Positions 5,419 through 6,426 of a DNA stretch of 6,426 nt are shown here, one piece after another. Both the position numbers and the translations under genes were made by a program. Source of the DNA: Candidatus Brocadiaceae bacterium. GTDB taxonomy: Bacteria > Planctomycetota > Brocadiia > SM23-32. Each line of letters opens with the position of its first letter. The stretch's first letter is position 1. Below the pieces are notes generated by a model. That model was given only the letters and a program-made list of their open reading frames with translations, had not been told where the DNA came from and did not search any database. The stretch is from the NCBI GenBank assembly GCA_003567495.1, contig PWZK01000054.1, positions 1 through 6,426 on the forward strand, given 5' to 3'.

Positions 5419-6426
5419 ATGAAAAAAACGACACAGCAGGCAAGAGGGCGTTCGGCTCCATCCCCAACCGGCCCCCCGCATGTCGGGACGGCCTACATAT
5501 CACTTTTTGACTACGCGTTTGCAAAGCATACCGGAGGCACATTCATACTGCGATTGGAAGACACCGACCGCACTCGCTCCAGCAAGGAAAGCGAGAAAGC
5601 CATCATAGACGCTCTGAAGTGGCTCGGCCTGGATTATGATGAAGGGCCGGGCAAAGACGGCCCACACGGACCTTACCGGCAAAGCGAGAGGTTCGATATA
5701 TATAAGAAGTACGCCGACAAACTGCTGGAAAACGACAGCGCCTACAAATGCTTCTGCACGCCGGAAAGGCTCGAATCCCTGCGTAAAACGCAGCAGGCCC
5801 GCAAGCAACCGACCGGCTACGACGGCCTTTGCCGCGCACTGGATGCCGGGGAGATCGGAGAAAAAACAAAGGCGGGCGTTCCGCATACCTTGCGCCTGAA
5901 GGTGCCAAAGGAGGGCGAAACGTCCTACATAGACTATGTTCGTGGCACCATCAGTTTTAAGAATCCGGAAATAGACGACCAGGTTCTGCTTAAAAGCGAC
6001 GGTTACCCCACATATCACCTGGCCAACGTTGTAGATGACCACTTGATGGGTATATCGCACGTTATAAGGGCCGAGGAATGGCTTACGTCAACCCCCAAAC
6101 ACGTGCTCCTTTACCGGGCGTTCGGTTGGGATGCGCCTGTTTTTATACACCTGCCCCTTTTGCGCAATAAGGACCGTTCCAAGATAAGTAAACGCAAAAA
6201 TCCCGTTTCGCTGGACTGGTACAGAAAAAAGGGCTATCTCCCGGAAGCGCTGCTTAATTTTCTGGCGCTGATGGGCTGGTCTATCGAAGATGGAAGGGAA
6301 ATATTCTCTTTACAGGAAATGATAGATAATTTCACATGGGACAGGGTGAAGAAAAGCGGCCCTGTATTTGACCTGCAGAAGCTGGATTGGCTCAACGGCG
6401 AATATATCAGGGCCATGTCGGACGAA
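5419..6426 (+). CDS. gltX: Glutamyl-tRNA synthetase, 5' part (cut by the window edge)
   Basis: This class I synthetase charges tRNA with glutamate in the cytoplasm. The 336 residues present cover the catalytic domain and the start of the anticodon-binding part; about 130-160 C-terminal residues are missing. The HIGH-type signature is [12 protein letters not shown] (14-25), [11 protein letters not shown] follows (43-53), and KISKR at 255-259 is the KMSKS loop. [25 protein letters not shown] and the [14 protein letters not shown] stretch near the cut are typical of bacterial GluRS. Zinc-site cysteines C111, C113 and C138 are present, but the fourth ligand position (His in E. coli) is Ala140. 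The ATG at 5419 is the only start in frame; GGAAA upstream is a weak ribosome site. Whether it discriminates tRNA-Glu from tRNA-Gln cannot be judged without the C-terminus. Confidence 0.96.
   Translation, partial: MKKTTQQARGRSAPSPTGPPHVGTAYISLFDYAFAKHTGGTFILRLEDTDRTRSSKESEKAIIDALKWLGLDYDEGPGKDGPHGPYRQSERFDIYKKYADKLLENDSAYKCFCTPERLESLRKTQQARKQPTGYDGLCRALDAGEIGEKTKAGVPHTLRLKVPKEGETSYIDYVRGTISFKNPEIDDQVLLKSDGYPTYHLANVVDDHLMGISHVIRAEEWLTSTPKHVLLYRAFGWDAPVFIHLPLLRNKDRSKISKRKNPVSLDWYRKKGYLPEALLNFLALMGWSIEDGREIFSLQEMIDNFTWDRVKKSGPVFDLQKLDWLNGEYIRAMSDE

Noticed and set aside
5500..6060. Minus-strand 186-residue ORF opposite gltX.
   Set aside because: Antisense shadow of a clear GluRS catalytic domain.

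Overview
The window holds five protein-coding genes of bacterial type, four complete and one cut by the right edge, separated by intergenic regions unusually rich in repeats. All five look like core functions: phosphate uptake (a PiT transporter and its DUF47/PhoU-like partner), recombinational repair (RecR), transcription initiation (sigma-54, RpoN) and aminoacylation (glutamyl-tRNA synthetase). I see no phage gene, transposase, tRNA, rRNA or CRISPR array. The organism is a bacterium with coding DNA of roughly 50-55% GC by eye. The N-terminal region of RpoN resembles those of the Planctomycetes/PVC and Omnitrophota-like groups as I remember them. That, with repeat-rich spacers, suggests an uncultured member of that part of the tree, but this is weak inference.

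Layout. Positions 1-391 have no assignable gene. They hold one copy of a 21-nt dispersed motif (90-110) and a roughly 143-bp imperfect inverted-repeat element with a hairpin in each arm (223-365). Positions 392-2390 carry a two-gene minus-strand operon, DUF47/PhoU-like first and pit second, 7 bp apart, behind a good extended -10 promoter at 2422-2449. Positions 2391-3042 are non-coding: a hairpin repeat (2580-2615), a nested MITE-like element (2655-2915) and two hairpins. recR (3043-3648) follows on the plus strand with a strong ribosome binding site. After a second repeat-rich spacer (3649-3880) come rpoN (3881-5347), a second copy of the 21-nt motif directly after its stop codon, and gltX (5419 to the edge).

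The most notable structure is around recR. The gene is bracketed by two layers of short repeats in inverted orientation. The outer pair (2580-2615 and 3747-3782) matches at 31 of 36 positions after reverse-complementing. The inner pair (2971-2998 and 3655-3690) are hairpins with the same GCGAAGTC-type loop but compensating stem changes. This could be chance placement of an abundant REP-like family, or a mobile or structured cassette. The window alone cannot decide between these.

The genes do not form one pathway. DUF47 plus Pit is a functional pair for low-affinity phosphate import. recR, rpoN and gltX are co-directional but have spacers of 232 and 71 bp, so only rpoN-gltX is a plausible co-transcription unit.
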